Origin: Rheum nobile
Taxonomy: Eukaryota > Streptophyta > Magnoliopsida > Caryophyllales > Polygonaceae
Length of the DNA: 64,000 nt
Direction: 5' to 3'
NCBI GenBank assembly: GCA_027886185.1
Contig: WOAB01000595.1
Coordinates: 3,410,001-3,474,000 of the forward strand
Of the stretch, positions 17,691-29,448 are shown piece by piece. The translations under genes were made by a program, and so were the position numbers. The stretch's first letter is position 1. Every line of letters starts with the position of its first letter. The notes below the pieces were generated by a model, which saw nothing but the letters and a program-made list of their open reading frames with translations, was not told where the DNA came from and did not search any database.

Positions 17691-19892
17691 TTAAGGCATA
17701 AAAGGCTTGACCAAGAGCATATGATGCGAAGCACCACCTTTGTTTCCAATTGCCATCTTCTTACCTTGGCTTTGCTCTATGTGTTGGCCGGCCTTTCTTT
17801 GCTCCTTAGCCACATGGTCAGCCATGATTTCATGGGGCATCATAGGATGTAGAGTGATTCTCTTACCATTCATGATAAAAGAATACTCATTTGTCACCCA
17901 TTGATGGATGACACCCCTATTAAATTGCCATGGCCGGCCTAGGAGAAGGTGACATGCGGTCATGGGCAAAACATCACACACAACCTCATCCACATATTCA
18001 CCTATAGCAAACTGGACGGTAGCTTGGTCCTTGACCTTAAGGGGCTTGCCGGAATTCAACCAACAAAGTGTGTAGGGTTGCGGGTGAGAAGTGGTCAATA
18101 GATTGAATCTACTCACCACTTCTTGATCAATCAAGTTGTAACAAGAACCACCATCAATGATGACACTACACACCTTTCCCTTAATGGTACACCTAGTGTG
18201 AAAGAGAGTCTCACGTTGACTAGGTGCACTAGGACTTTCCGAGATGGTTAGTGCTCTTTTGACCAAAAAGCACTCACACTCGGCGGCCACAACATGCAAC
18301 TCCTCTAAACCATCCTCATTCTTAACAAGTTCCTCTTCCCATTCATCCTCGGACTCAATGCCCCCTATAGTGTTGAGAAGAACTTGCCTTTTTGAGGGGC
18401 AATCCTTGGCAAAATGGCCATGACCGAGACACTTAAAACACTTAAGATCCCTAGCTCGGGTCTATCCCTCCTTTCGTTGGGTTTGATCCGAATTAGGAGC
18501 CTCTCTTCTAGGGTGACTTGAGTTGTCACTCCTAGTGGGTTCTAAGCGTCTTGGCATAGGTTGTGGTCCCTTGGAGCCACTTGATGCATTTTGCCAAGGC
18601 CGTAAGCTTTGAGCTTGGGGACGCTTTGAATGAAGTGCCTTATATATACGATTTGTATAATGAAGCACTTCTTCCATAGGGGTCCCTCTAGAAAAGTGTT
18701 GCTTGCTCACTATGGCTCGGAGTTCGGGGCTAAGGTTATTAATAAACTTAGAAATAAGATACCCCTCGGGAACCCTAAGTATAGACCTAAAGACCAAGGT
18801 CTTTAGCTCCATATAGAATTCATCCGGGGTCTTATTCCCTTGCTCTAACAACTCCAACCTCTCATGCACCCTATCCGAAAAATCATCCGGGACAAACCTA
18901 TTTCGAAGAGCTTGCTTTAGTGCTTGCCAAGTAGTGATTTGGGGGTTTCCGAGGTACTCTCGTTCCTCCTTGTCCCCAAGCCACCATTGGTAAGAAAAAC
19001 CCTCAAATTTTATGGTCGCTATAGCTACCCGTTGAGCTTCCGAGTACTTATAGTACCTAAAGATTTGATCGGTCTTTTGCTCCCAATCAAGATAGATCTC
19101 CGGGTCACATTGTAAACCAAAAGATTGTACCTCCAATTTTATCCCATGGGGCCGTTGTTGGTCATATGCATACTCCTCTTGATGACCCCCAAAGTCCTTA
19201 TCATAGCCTCCGAAGCCTCTTTGGGGCGCATAGGGCATCCTCCCACCTTGGTATTGGCCTCAGCCCATGCCTCCTCTTCCAGCCATCCTTCTTCCCGGGT
19301 CTTGATACCCATTGTATGCATTCGGCACTCCTCTTGGCTCCTCTCTATAGATGGTGTTCGGCACTCCTCTTGATTCTCCTCTATGAATGGTACTTGGTCC
19401 TGCCATGTTAGTGCATAAAGGGACCATGCTAGTTGTAAAAGGTGCAATATAAGGAGAAGAGGTATTAGAAGTCAAACCGAACTCTTCCCTTGAGGCAGCC
19501 ACATTCGGTGGAGGGTGATGAAATCCTTCACGTAGAGACACATTGGCCAACTCTTGAGCTAGAAGGGGTATGGTTACTTGGACCCCTTGATTGCTACTTG
19601 ATGGTCCGGCCATTAGAGGATTTGGTGCAACACTCCCTTGGGATGCACCTTGAGATGGGTTCGGTGATGGACTGTGGGACAGCCCCTACTTCTCTTCCAT
19701 GGCCTTCATGAAGGTTGTTTGCTCATCTCACAAGGCTTGCAATTCTTGGCGAGTTCGCTCTTCAGCTTGGCGCTCTCGCTCTTCGGCCTCTTCCTTGGAC
19801 GATTGGATAGGCAAGAGTATGGCCTCCAAGGTCACTTCCGAACCTTCCTTAGGATCCTCCGCAGCCACATTCTTATCCTTGGCTCTCACCAT
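17691..19892 (-). pseudogene. E4 Gag-protease polyprotein with four in-frame stops
   Basis: One reading frame from ATG 19892 (MVRAKDKNVAAEDPKE) to 17691, about 730 codons. Order: charged N-terminus (EEAEERERQAEERTRQ), Gly/Pro/Arg-rich stretch, gag core (IYLDWEQKTDQIFRYYKYSE, FSYQWW, TWQALKQALRNRFVPDDF), zinc knuckle CFKCLGHGHFAKDC (all ligands present), protease VIIDGGSCYNLIDQEVVSRF with the LLLGRPWQF flap. Stops fall near 19727, 19685, 19258 and 18460; three are easily explained as CGA or CAG codons with C changed to T, the fourth as TGG to TGA. Gag and protease type match E1, so E4 is chromovirus-like. Confidence 0.78.
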
Positions 19893-20881
19893 AACTTCCT
19901 ACACACAAGAAAAACCACACAATAGCCCACAAATGCCAAATAACACAATGGTCTCTAGAACTAGTAAGGAGCTTATACTTATCAACAACTCCTTGCAAAT
20001 TTTCAAGTTCAAGCTCGGCAAAAGGTCAAGGTAGGCTTCCTATATGAAAAAGACTCACAAAATAGAAAACAATGTGCACCACAACCTTGATTCAAGCGCT
20101 TAAATTAGATGCAAGTTCAAATTGTCTCGTAAGTACTTATCCTCTATTGCCACTTACTATGGATGATTCAAGCAAGATTACAAAGGAATGCAGCTTGCAA
20201 TGATGATATGAGCACAATTACGAGCACTTTACAAGATCACTATGAGAATCACAAGGTAACAAGAATGAACAACTTAAGGCCTTTGTCTCTTTTTTTTTTT
20301 TTTGTAAAATGGCCGACTTCTTTTTTTTTTTTTTTTTTTGTAATACTACCAATGAAAGTAATGAAAATGAAATGAACTACTTGATCAACCTATAGCGTAC
20401 ACACCTCTCGGAAGTTCCTCCACTTGACAATTTGAATTGAATTTAACTTAAGGTGCTTTAGGTAGGTTGTTTCAAGTGCCAAATGAAATGAAATTAAAGA
20501 CTCAAGGGTCCTAACTATATGCAACTAATGACTGGACACGGATAGGGTAGAGATAAGCACACGGCAGCTTCAAATTTTAAAATCAAATGGCCGTAACAAC
20601 TTCAACAAACAAGTCCTAGATTTTAGGCGAGTTGAACCACCAAATCTCCAAGCCCTAACTACCGTCTTCTACCTTTGATTCAGCCTGGTTTTTGACACTA
20701 AGAGATGCCTAAATGCAAGACACGACTCTACTCAAAAATAAAGGACACAACACGCGAGAAAACCTAAGACACTAAACACTACAAGACTCGGAAATCAACA
20801 AGAATGCAAGGCACGAAATAGAGCGCATTAAACTATGAAATTTGCAAGAGATTGAAGACAAATAAGAGCAAGACTTACGTA
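19893..20881 (-). other. E4 leader
   Basis: Untranslated region between primer site and gag start. No recognisable protein. Two T-runs at about 20289-20302 and 20321-20339 (A-runs in element sense). Confidence 0.55.
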
Positions 20882-20893
20882 GCTCTGATACCA
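20882..20893 (-). other. E4 primer-binding site (tRNA-iMet)
   Basis: Minus-strand TGGTATCAGAGC, two bases from the 5' LTR. Confidence 0.9.
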
Positions 20894-20895
20894 AA

Positions 20896-21915
20896 TGATA
20901 GCCCTTCGGATCTATGGAAGCCTCTATGCAAGAATTGCTCTTGTTGTGGACGAAAATGGCAATTCTCCAAGGATGAAGAACTAGGGCACTTTCGGCACTT
21001 TTAGGGTTTTTGGGGGACGACGATGGAATGATCGGTTGGTGGGTGATTTGTGAGGGATAAGCACTCTCCTAGGTCTAGATATCATGCACTAAACCAAGGG
21101 AAAGTGACCAAGAGAAATCGGAGATACTACACACTCAAATCTCTCAAGGGAAAGCACTTGATCTTACGCACAAGTGTTGAACAAAGGGAAAAAGCTTTGA
21201 ACTGAAAATATTCCTGATTTCAATCTGATTAAACGTCTCAACAACAAAGCCAAAGTTTTTCCTTTGTAACCTAGCATTCGGTTACCTAAAAACCAATTAA
21301 AGAAAATACTAAAAATTAACCCACTAAGCTAAAAGTGTGCCCATCTTTTCCACACGGTTAATGGGCAATTAGGGAAATCAAATAATGTTTAAAAATGTCT
21401 GAAAATCCACAAAACACAGCAATAAGGTGACCGGTCATCAATTGGGCCTCGTTTGGAAACTAACCCGGGCGTGGCCGGCGCCGATAAACCCGGGGAGGAA
21501 ATCAAGGCTCAAGACCGAGCTGGGGTCAACTTGGCTCGGCACCCCGTGAGTCACTAGACCTCTCTTGAGTTGGTGGTGAGGTGGACTAGCTTGGGCTCAG
21601 AAGAAAGTGCCAGATGTAGGCTCGGGCCTATGCTCCTTTCCATGTGCGGCCGCAATTCTAGGGCTAGCCATGGGGCTCGGCAAAGGCTGCATTGGCTCGG
21701 CACCAAGGGCTCCATTGGTCTGTGGTGACACTATAGAAGTTGTGGGAGTCTTGGTGGCTGAGGAAAATGGTGAGTTGCCGGGAGAAGATTTCATGGGCCT
21801 TGGCGGACAATTAGGGTTTGCCGGCGCAATTTTAGGGCTTGCCTTGGCCTTGGTCTTGAGCATGGACTCCTCTTGCATGGTGGGCACTTCACTGGCCATG
21901 AGCATATTCATATCA
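20896..21915 (-). repeat. E4 5' LTR (right copy)
   Basis: 1020 bp, same length and ends as the left copy. Followed by the second CAGCC. Confidence 0.92.
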
Positions 21916-21920
21916 CAGCC

Positions 21921-22732
21921 GCTTCTGGGGAAGAACCGCGATCGCGGTTGGTAGGTCGCGGTCGCGGTGACGTCAAATCCTCGAGATTTCTCACAGTGAT
22001 CAGGCCGCGATCGCGGTCTTCGGACCGCGGTCGCGGTCGCGGTTCCTGTTCGTCGGCTTCTTTCTCGCTCTCGACCTCTTTTTCTTCATGAGGTACCTCC
22101 ATACTCTCCTGGACTTCCTCCTCAGCGACCCTTTTAGCCTCGTTCTCAGCCCCGTACCTCAGTGGCACAGCACAGACAGTCTCTTGTGTATTTTTTGCTG
22201 CAGGGACTTGAGATATTTCGGACTTCAACTTCATCAACACTTGATTCAGCCGGCTCTGGATACTGGGGGTCGCCTCTTGATGCTGTTGGGCTACCGTTTC
22301 TACTCTTTTTCCCAACAAAGGAACATTCTGAACCATTGTTGTATTCATTGAGGACATGTTCTGAGCCAGGGTTGCAATGCTTTGCGTCAAAGTGTTGAGT
22401 GCGTCTGCACCGGGCACATACAAACTTGCGTTCTGTCCTTGGACTCCATATGAATATGGTTGTCTGTACGGTGGTTGATTTCCATACGGACTGAACTATT
22501 GTTGGTGTGAGTATGGCTCATGTCTCGGCCCATGCGAGTCAACACCTCTTCGTGCATTTATTATAGCTGCGAATGCGGGAAGTCCTGGACAATCATCAGT
22601 GATGTGCAGCGTTGCGTGATAGATTTTGCAGGATCTGATTGGTCCTGCTGCACTCGAATATGGGTGATATCCCCTCTTTGGGGAGAATGAGTAGGAGTAT
22701 AGGTCATCTCGTGGATCTCCCCAAAAACTCAT
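21921..22732 (-). pseudogene. E3 gag, N-terminal part
   Basis: ATG chosen at 22732 (MSFWGDPRDD). The usual gag core is missing: a knuckle-like sequence comes at once (CKIYHATLHITDDC, where the second Cys of CX2CX4HX4C is Tyr), then a Tyr/Pro/Gln linker, a stop near 22496 (probably CAG to TAG), and a helical stretch (LNTLTQSIATLAQNMSSMNT). The tail is acidic (EEVQESMEVPHEEKEVESEK) and then Arg/Asp/Gly-rich (RPRPRSEDRDRG) where the palindrome CCGCGATCGCGG and its variants are translated. E4 interrupts the frame at 21920. The protein could not assemble as a normal Gag. Confidence 0.65.
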
Positions 22733-22852
22733 ATCTGTATCAAAAGCAAAAAGGAAAAACAAAAATTAGTAGCACTGGTGTGGACCGTAAGATAGGTCCA
22801 CACCAAACTAACACGCACACAAACAAACACACATGAAAATCAAGCCTTGCCT

Positions 22853-22869
22853 CCCCGGCAACGGCGCCA
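22853..22869 (-). other. E3 primer-binding site (tRNA-Asp)
   Basis: Minus-strand TGGCGCCGTTGCCGGGG, a perfect match to the 3' end of plant tRNA-Asp, three bases from the 5' LTR. Confidence 0.92.
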
Positions 22870-22872
22870 ATT

Positions 22873-24358
22873 TGATAGGGGGGATAGTCGTCGTATCACC
22901 TAATCAAATAAATCCTAGCAAACCTAAACAAGTAGTTAGGGCAAGCAAGGGTCGAATCCACAGGGAGGAAGGGATTAATCTATGTGTTGTTCGCATGCAA
23001 TAGTAACAAGAGGGGGGTTTTGTAGGTTGGTTGGTCACAAGCAAAACAAACAAAACAAAGTAGAATGGATGAAATATCAATAGAGAAAAACACTTAGCCA
23101 AGTAATGTCCACATAAGTCATTCAAAGGTTGTTCATAGACTAAGTCCTATCTTCCTATTTGGTTATTCCTATCCCGATCTTATGTAAATTCAGAGGGAAA
23201 CCTTCCACAAAGAACCCTTACCAATGAATAACCCTAGTACCACTAAAGGTTCAACCCAAAGGAAGCAATGCATATAAGAATTAACCAGGATACACAGAAC
23301 GCTCACTCAAATGCATTTACCATGTAATTATCTCTCCCTACAATAGAACAATTTCAACTAGAGCATGTAAATTATAGTTGCTACAGCAGAATAGGACGTT
23401 AGCCCAACAGTTTCCTAATCCTAGCAATATGAAAATCACCAATAACAACTAGTTGTGCGGGCTAGTGCAATTAATGAAATCCAATGGAATAAGCTTAGAA
23501 GAGATAATATAACTCAATAGGAATAAATAGATAGGAACAAAACCTCACAACCAGATGAATAAACTCATGCTTCCATTACCGGACTAAGCCAAAGAGGTTT
23601 AGCTCCTCATAGACATGGTGGAAACTTCAAAGGAAAAGAAAACAACGATGAATGAAAATTGCAACTAAAGTCTGGAAGATTTCAACCCTAATGCTAAAAG
23701 AAAGTATTTATAGGGCTCTAACAAAATGACCTAGCCCATTAAGAAACTAACTAAATTAAAAATAAGAAAAAGGGAAAAATAAATCTGAAAAGATAAGCTC
23801 AGGAAAAGACGCAGCTTTCGGCGTTGATGACCCGCGATCGCGGCCCAAGACCCGCGATCGCGGTTAATGCTCGATTTTCAACTTCTGCACCACTTTCATA
23901 AAAACTTAATAACTTTTGATTCCCAACTCGGATTGCGCTCATATTTTGAGGACTTGTAGTAGACTTCAAGATCTAACTCCTCGAATTGGAATCACTGCAT
24001 TTGGACATCTTAGTAGAGAGAACGAATCAATTGAATTCAGAACATTGTTCTTCTACTCTCGTGTGGACTCTCTCCTTGGTTCTTCTTCGTCTCCTCAGTG
24101 GTCAACTTCTCTTCCTCTGGATATCTTCAATTTGCTTCTCCAGACCACCAAATCCACACTTCTCCTCTCTAACTCCATACTCCTTGGAGGCTCCATATCC
24201 CGAATCTTCAAATGTACTCCAATAAGCTCAAAACACCACCAAAACACCAATCTTCGGCCCCAAACACCATGCACATGAATGTGTCTAAATCTACCCGAAT
24301 GGCACCAATAAAACCCTCTAATAACTCTTAGTTAAACCCTATAAAGTAGTGCTTATCA
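22873..24358 (-). repeat. E3 5' LTR (right copy)
   Basis: 1486 bp; palindromes at 23832-23843 and 23852-23863; TATA box 23705-23712. Followed by the second TCTAT at 24359-24363. Confidence 0.93.
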
Positions 24359-24446
24359 TCTATATCCCTCCCTTATACTTAAACCGAACATTGTCCTCAA
24401 TGTAGAAAAGAGAACATCAAATGATATAGGGGAAGAATAGAAAAGC

Positions 24447-25691
24447 TCATTGTGGACCTGAAGGTGGTGGTGGGTACATCCCAAAATAGTCTCTCATATG
24501 AGCGTCCATGGTGTCCAGACGCTCATCTATATCAGCACGGAACTGGGTCTGCCAAGTCTGCAGACCGGCCTCTACCTGGGAGTTCCACTGATCCTGGCGC
24601 ACTGAGAACGCGTCCCATCTAGAATACAACTCCTGCCAGGGTGCGACAGGACCGTATGAAGATGAAGGCGCCTCAAACTGGGTAGACATGGGGTCGTCCC
24701 CACCCACAGAATCAACAGTAACAGCATCAAAACCACCACTAGGGCCCTCCCCAAACGGACCTGAAGGAGCAACAACAGGGGCATCATCGGTCGGCATCCG
24801 GCTATCACTGGGAATCCACCAACCCGCATAAGAAGGCGAATAAGCAAACTCCCGGGGAACAATCAGAATGTGGCCCTCATAGGATGACTAGACCAAATCA
24901 CCATCCTTCCCCAGTGGCTTCAGCATCGAGCACACCTTCATGTGTGCTAAATCATACACCGCGTAGGCAACAAGCCAAGGAATCTGATCGCATGCAATCA
25001 CTCCAGCACAAAGAAGGGTAATCAGACCACCCCCACAAATATCATGTGGCTCGCCATCACGAATCCTCTCCAAGGAACCCAAGAAAAGGGTAGCCCAACA
25101 CGCCATATACTCAACAGTCCCCAAGATGCTCATAAACCACTGGAAGTCCTTCATAAGCACCTTCCCATCGTCCGCATGGCCAAAGAAATCTCTCATCATC
25201 ACCTTGTGGATCAACCGCAGACACGGGTTCACCAACTTGGAATTCACCTCCTGACCCTTCCTGAAACTCCTGCCCGTAGAAGCCCGCTAGAACTCCATCA
25301 TCTCGGAATCGTGAATACCACCAGACCACCCATCAGTTGGGTCCTTTGTAATACCCAGGGCTTCATGCACCAACTTCAGAGATAAGGAGTAATCACGCCC
25401 ATTGTAGGTGAACATGATCTTGCGCAGATGCCTATCGTCCGAGTCATTGGTGAGCCTCCTGAAAGAGGCAATAAACTGGTAGCACAGCTCTGGATACGCA
25501 GGGGCAGCCTTTTCCAGAAACTTCCCTAACCCACACTGTGTCAAGCACATGGACACACATGCCAACATTCCCATTTGCTCCAAAGTCGGCTTTTGGAAAA
25601 ACTTCGAAGCCAACACCTTCCTCTCCTTCACCACATTATAACCCTCACTCCCATCCCTAGTCGACACTTTCTTCTTGCCTCTAAATGCCAT
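24447..25691 (-). pseudogene. E2 unit 2 ATHILA ORF-1-like protein, two stops
   Basis: Second copy of the 6142-7305 gene, starting MAFRGKKKVSTRDG at 25691. It keeps the natural C-terminus (DIDERLDTMDAHMRDYFGMY, then a Pro-rich end), which unit 1 lost by a frameshift. Two TGG codons have become TAG, near 25288 and 24888, so the frame is cut into three. Between the two units each segment survives in at least one copy. Confidence 0.72.
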
Positions 25692-26517
25692 AAGTAGGGA
25701 ATTGAAGTGCTCAAAGCAAGGCAATCTAGAGAACTTACAAGCAAACAAACACGCAGCCTGGAGAGTCTCAGCGCGGGGCGATAGGGTCGCGGTGAGAAAC
25801 TGGGAGCTATGGCCGGGTCGTGGAGAAGTCGGCGCGGGGCGGTGGCAGCGTGAGGCAGAGCAACCGCGAGGCGGGACTAAAGCGATGCGGTGGGGTTGTG
25901 TTTGGGCTTGTTTGTGAGGCTAGACTCCAAATTGGGGATTTGGGGCTAGATTTGGCTCAAGGTCGACAGGGATTTGGGGGGAATAGAGGGAAATAGATGT
26001 GGGAGCTTGAGGGGGGCGTTGGAATGGGAGGTAAGAGATAGTGGGGTTAGGTCAGGGAAAGGGAAAGGAAAAAGGGATGATGGGCCGATCATGTACCATG
26101 GCCCAAAAGAGAAATCTTGGCCCACCATAGGGAACCCAATCCGTCAAAACCTTAGTTACCACTTAAGAAATAAGCTTTTACTCACTCGTTTAAGGTTTTT
26201 TCGGGACCCATTATTCTTGCTTTTTTAAAAAAAAAAGAAAAAAAAAGATCGAGAGGTTATACCTAACCTTCACCGCGGGGCGGTGAGCTCCACCGCGGGG
26301 CGGTAGGGAACGCCGCGGGGGGGTGAGACTGGCTGGGTACCACATCTCTTCTCGGGTTTACTTTCGTACCTGAAATGTGAGTAACAGGCGAACGAAACAA
26401 AGCAAAATAAACTATGAAAATAATCTAATGAAAGGAAAAATCAAAGAAGGACTAACACGGGTTGCCTCTCGGACAGCGCCTTGGTTATCGTCGTTGGCTC
26501 GACGTAGTGCAGATCCG
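25692..26517 (-). other. E2 unit 2 spacer between gag-protease and ORF-1-like gene
   Basis: Parallels 7306-8113. Has two full motif copies in tandem at 26273-26306 where unit 1 has one, and seven G where unit 1 has 16. Confidence 0.6.
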
Positions 26518-29372
26518 TCACCATTTAGAGTAGGATCCCCTTGGAATCCTCATACTCGTCTCTTCCTGTGGAGACCTCTCATGGAAAGGTTTAAACCTTA
26601 GACCATGTTCCCTCTTTGCCATTGACTCCATCTGTACTTCCTTTGGAGTGTCTCCCCCATACTTAGAACGATGTGGGGGCTGATATGGCTTAACCTGAAT
26701 ATGTTGCACGTCACTAGATAAAAGCTTATAGCCTTGTATGGTTAGTGCATGGGGCTAGTGCCCAAAGTAGAGGGAATAGAACTTCCTACATCATCTAGCA
26801 GGACATCACCAACACACACTTCATGCAACTCAATAGGTCCTTCATTAGTGGAACACTCAACTACGGTCTCCACTGCATCAGTTTTAACATTTTCATGCAC
26901 AAAATTATCAATATCACTAATGCAGAGAGGGGTGGACAATTCAATGGAGTTGGCTTTATGAATATTATGTTCAAATATAATTCCATCAAATTCCATAGTC
27001 AAAGTTACACTATCTACATCAATCTTTGTCATGGAAGTTTTCATAAACGGTCGTCCTAGCATAACAGGAGCAACTTGTTCATCATAATCCATGTCCATAA
27101 CAAAGAAATCAGCAGGGAAGATCAAAGAACCTATCCTAACAAGAACATCTTCCACTATACCCTTAGGGGGCACACATGATCCATCAGCAAGTTGTATGAC
27201 AATGTTAGAATCATGCAAGGGTCCTAATTCCAATTTTTCAATCAATGAATATGGTAGAACATTAATTGAGGCACCCAAGTCTAGCAGTGCTTTCTCAAAA
27301 AGATGCCCACCTATAGTGATAGGAATAGTAAAAGTACTTGGATCCTTGCATTTTGTGGGCAGACGCTTCTGAACTACCGTTGAAACTTGTGCACCCACTG
27401 GACTCTTCTTTGGGGTCTTCTGCTTTTGAGTCCTCTTCATCGTGCATAGCTCCTTTAAGAACTTGGCATATCTCGGGATAGCCTTTATAAGCTTGAGCAA
27501 GGGAATGTTCACCTCACAGTTCTGAAATGTCTCGAACAGGTCACTGTCGTCGACAACTCTCTTTGCCTTTAGCGCCTCGGGAAAAGGTGATGGGGGCTTC
27601 TCCGAACCTAGAGGAGGGAACGCGGGGCGAACGTAATCATCATAGGTCTCTTCAGCGGAGACATAGTTCTGTGGACCAGGTTGTGGCGAGCCCACCGCGG
27701 GGCGTGAATCAGCGCCGCGGGGCGGTGGGTTCGCGGTGTCTTTACTGGGTTCAGGCGCCGGGTAGCGGCGAGGGTCGCCGCGGGGCAGTGTCAATGAAAC
27801 TCCTTTACTGGCTCCTCACCTAGTTTCTGGCCGGGCCGCGGTGGGGTCTGCCGCGGGGCGGTCGGTGATTTCTTCCTTCTCGAACTCGTTCTCCTCTTCA
27901 GCATTAGGAGCAACAATCAACTTCTTACCACTTCTGAGCGTGATAGCACTCACGTTCTCTCTGGGATTCACAGTGGTCTGGGATGGTAGAGAATTTGATG
28001 CCCTTTGGTTAATCTTGGTCACCTCATCGGCTAACTGACCAATCTGCCTCTCCATGTTCTTGATACTCGACTCAGTAGCCTGCACATGTGTGGGAAAGTG
28101 CTGAGTCAGAGACTTTAGCATATCCTCAGTAGAAGCTCTAGATGTTTGGCCCTGGGACCTCTGTTGATAAGGGGCTCTCTGCTAGTACTGTTGTTGTGCC
28201 GGCTGGTACTGCTGTTGCTGCACTGGCTGTTGACCACCTTGAGGGTCACTCCATCTAAATCCTGGGTGGTCACGCCCTCTCTGATTGTAATTGGGTTGTC
28301 CACCATATTGTGGTCTAGGGGGTCCATAACCTCCTACATCGTTTACTTCAACAACACCTTCCTCTTGCAGGTGAGGACAGGTATCGGTATGGTGGGACTG
28401 GTTAGAGCAAAGTCCACACACTTTAACTTGTTGAGGGGCATTCTGATTCGCCATCCTCAGCACCAACTCTTTCAGCTCGGCCAACTCAGTCAACACCGGA
28501 CTTTGTCCTACAGGGGTCACAGCATTGACCGCATTTCTCTGGTACGTCTTCCCGAAGCTCCTCGTACTCTCACTCATCTCCTGGAGTCTCTCCATAGCCT
28601 CATCCGATGTCAGGTTCAGAATACTTCCACCGCATACAGCATCAACCATTCTCCTCTCTTGGTCCAGCAGACCGTTGTACAGATAAAGGACAAGGTCCTG
28701 CTTGGCATATCCGTGGAATGGGCAGCTGGAACAGAGCCTCTTGTACCTCTCCAGATAATCATACAACGTATCATCACCAGCCTGCTCAATGTTGGCAATT
28801 GCCTTTTTCAAAGCATTCGCCTTCTTCGTGGGAAAGTACTTGTCCAGGAACGCTTTGTGCAGTTTAGTCCATGTATCTATGGTTCCTGGCGGCAGGTGGT
28901 AATACCAATCGCTCGCAGAGTCGAGTAGGGAGAAACCAAAAGCTCTCATCTTGATCTGGTCTTCCGTCACATTCCTGGGCTTCATCGTCATACAGACATT
29001 GTGGAACTTGCCCAGGTGAGAGATCGGATCCTCTCCACTCAGCCCGTGGAATTTAGGGAGATAAGCAACAACTCCCTACTTCAATTCAAAGTTCACCCCT
29101 TCTCCTAGCGCAGGGATGATGACAGCTAGGGGCTGTGCCCCTATATTCGGCTTAGTAAGCTCTCTCAGGGTTCCAGTTCCAGCCATTGCAATGGCTGGGG
29201 TATTGGCAGTCTCAACGGTTTTTGTCTCGATGGTTTCAGTCTCAACGGTCTCAACTGTCTCTATTCCTTCTTCTCCGTCTTCCCTTTGATTGCGCAGGTT
29301 CCTAAGGAAAGATCTGTCAACCTCTGGATCGAAAGGAGCTAGAATAGGGTCAGTACTACGGGTGTCGACCAT
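26518..29372 (-). pseudogene. E2 unit 2 Gag-protease, broken
   Basis: Copy of 8114-10966 with the same domain order, start at MVDTRSTDP (29372). Interruptions: a stop near 29077 (TCG to TAG), one near 28183, one near 27818, and a break near 26745 where unit 1 reads through. The knuckle CGLCSNQSHHTDTC and the protease active site LLDLGASINVLPYSLIEKL are intact. Unit 1 kept its frame open, so the two units have decayed unequally since duplication. Confidence 0.8.
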
Positions 29373-29427
29373 AAGATAGGTCTCCACCAAAAATCAATCA
29401 CGAAAACACACAACAAACAAAAGCCTT

Positions 29428-29444
29428 CCCCGGCAACGGCGCCA
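29428..29444 (-). other. E2 unit 2 primer-binding site (tRNA-Asp)
   Basis: Minus-strand TGGCGCCGTTGCCGGGG, perfect match, four bases from LTR C. Confidence 0.92.
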
Positions 29445-29448
29445 AATT

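Larger units (their letters stand above)
16471..21915 (-). mobile_element. E4: gag-protease-only chromovirus derivative, inserted in E3
   Basis: Complete 5.4-kb element on the minus strand. LTRs of 1020 bp (16471-17490, 20896-21915) differ at about 18 positions by eye. tRNA-iMet primer site at 20882-20893, polypurine tract at 17491-17502 (sense AGGGAGGGAGGA). It codes for Gag-protease and the extreme C-terminal tail of an integrase, but RT, RNase H and the integrase core are gone. It is the youngest layer of the nest by position. Confidence 0.9.
13058..24358 (-). mobile_element. E3: second Athila-like non-autonomous family, inserted in E2 unit 2
   Basis: Complete element on the minus strand: LTRs of 1486 bp at 13058-14543 and 22873-24358, tRNA-Asp primer site 22853-22869, broken gag with a protease remnant, long 3' region. 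E4 lies inside its gag. No RT, RNase H or integrase is seen, and only the end of the protease is left. LTRs differ at about seven sites in the first 330 bp. It shares its 3' hairpin module with E2, but its LTR and coding sequence are clearly a different family. Confidence 0.9.

Noticed and set aside
13058..24358. Core of the E3 palindrome, GCGATCGC, equals the cyanobacterial HIP1 repeat
   Set aside because: The surrounding sequence is plainly a plant LTR element with plant tRNA primer site; the match of an 8-base palindrome is coincidence.
28146..28928. 260-codon open frame on the plus strand
   Set aside because: Exact antisense shadow of the E2 unit 2 gag gene; unit 1 does not keep it open over the same length.
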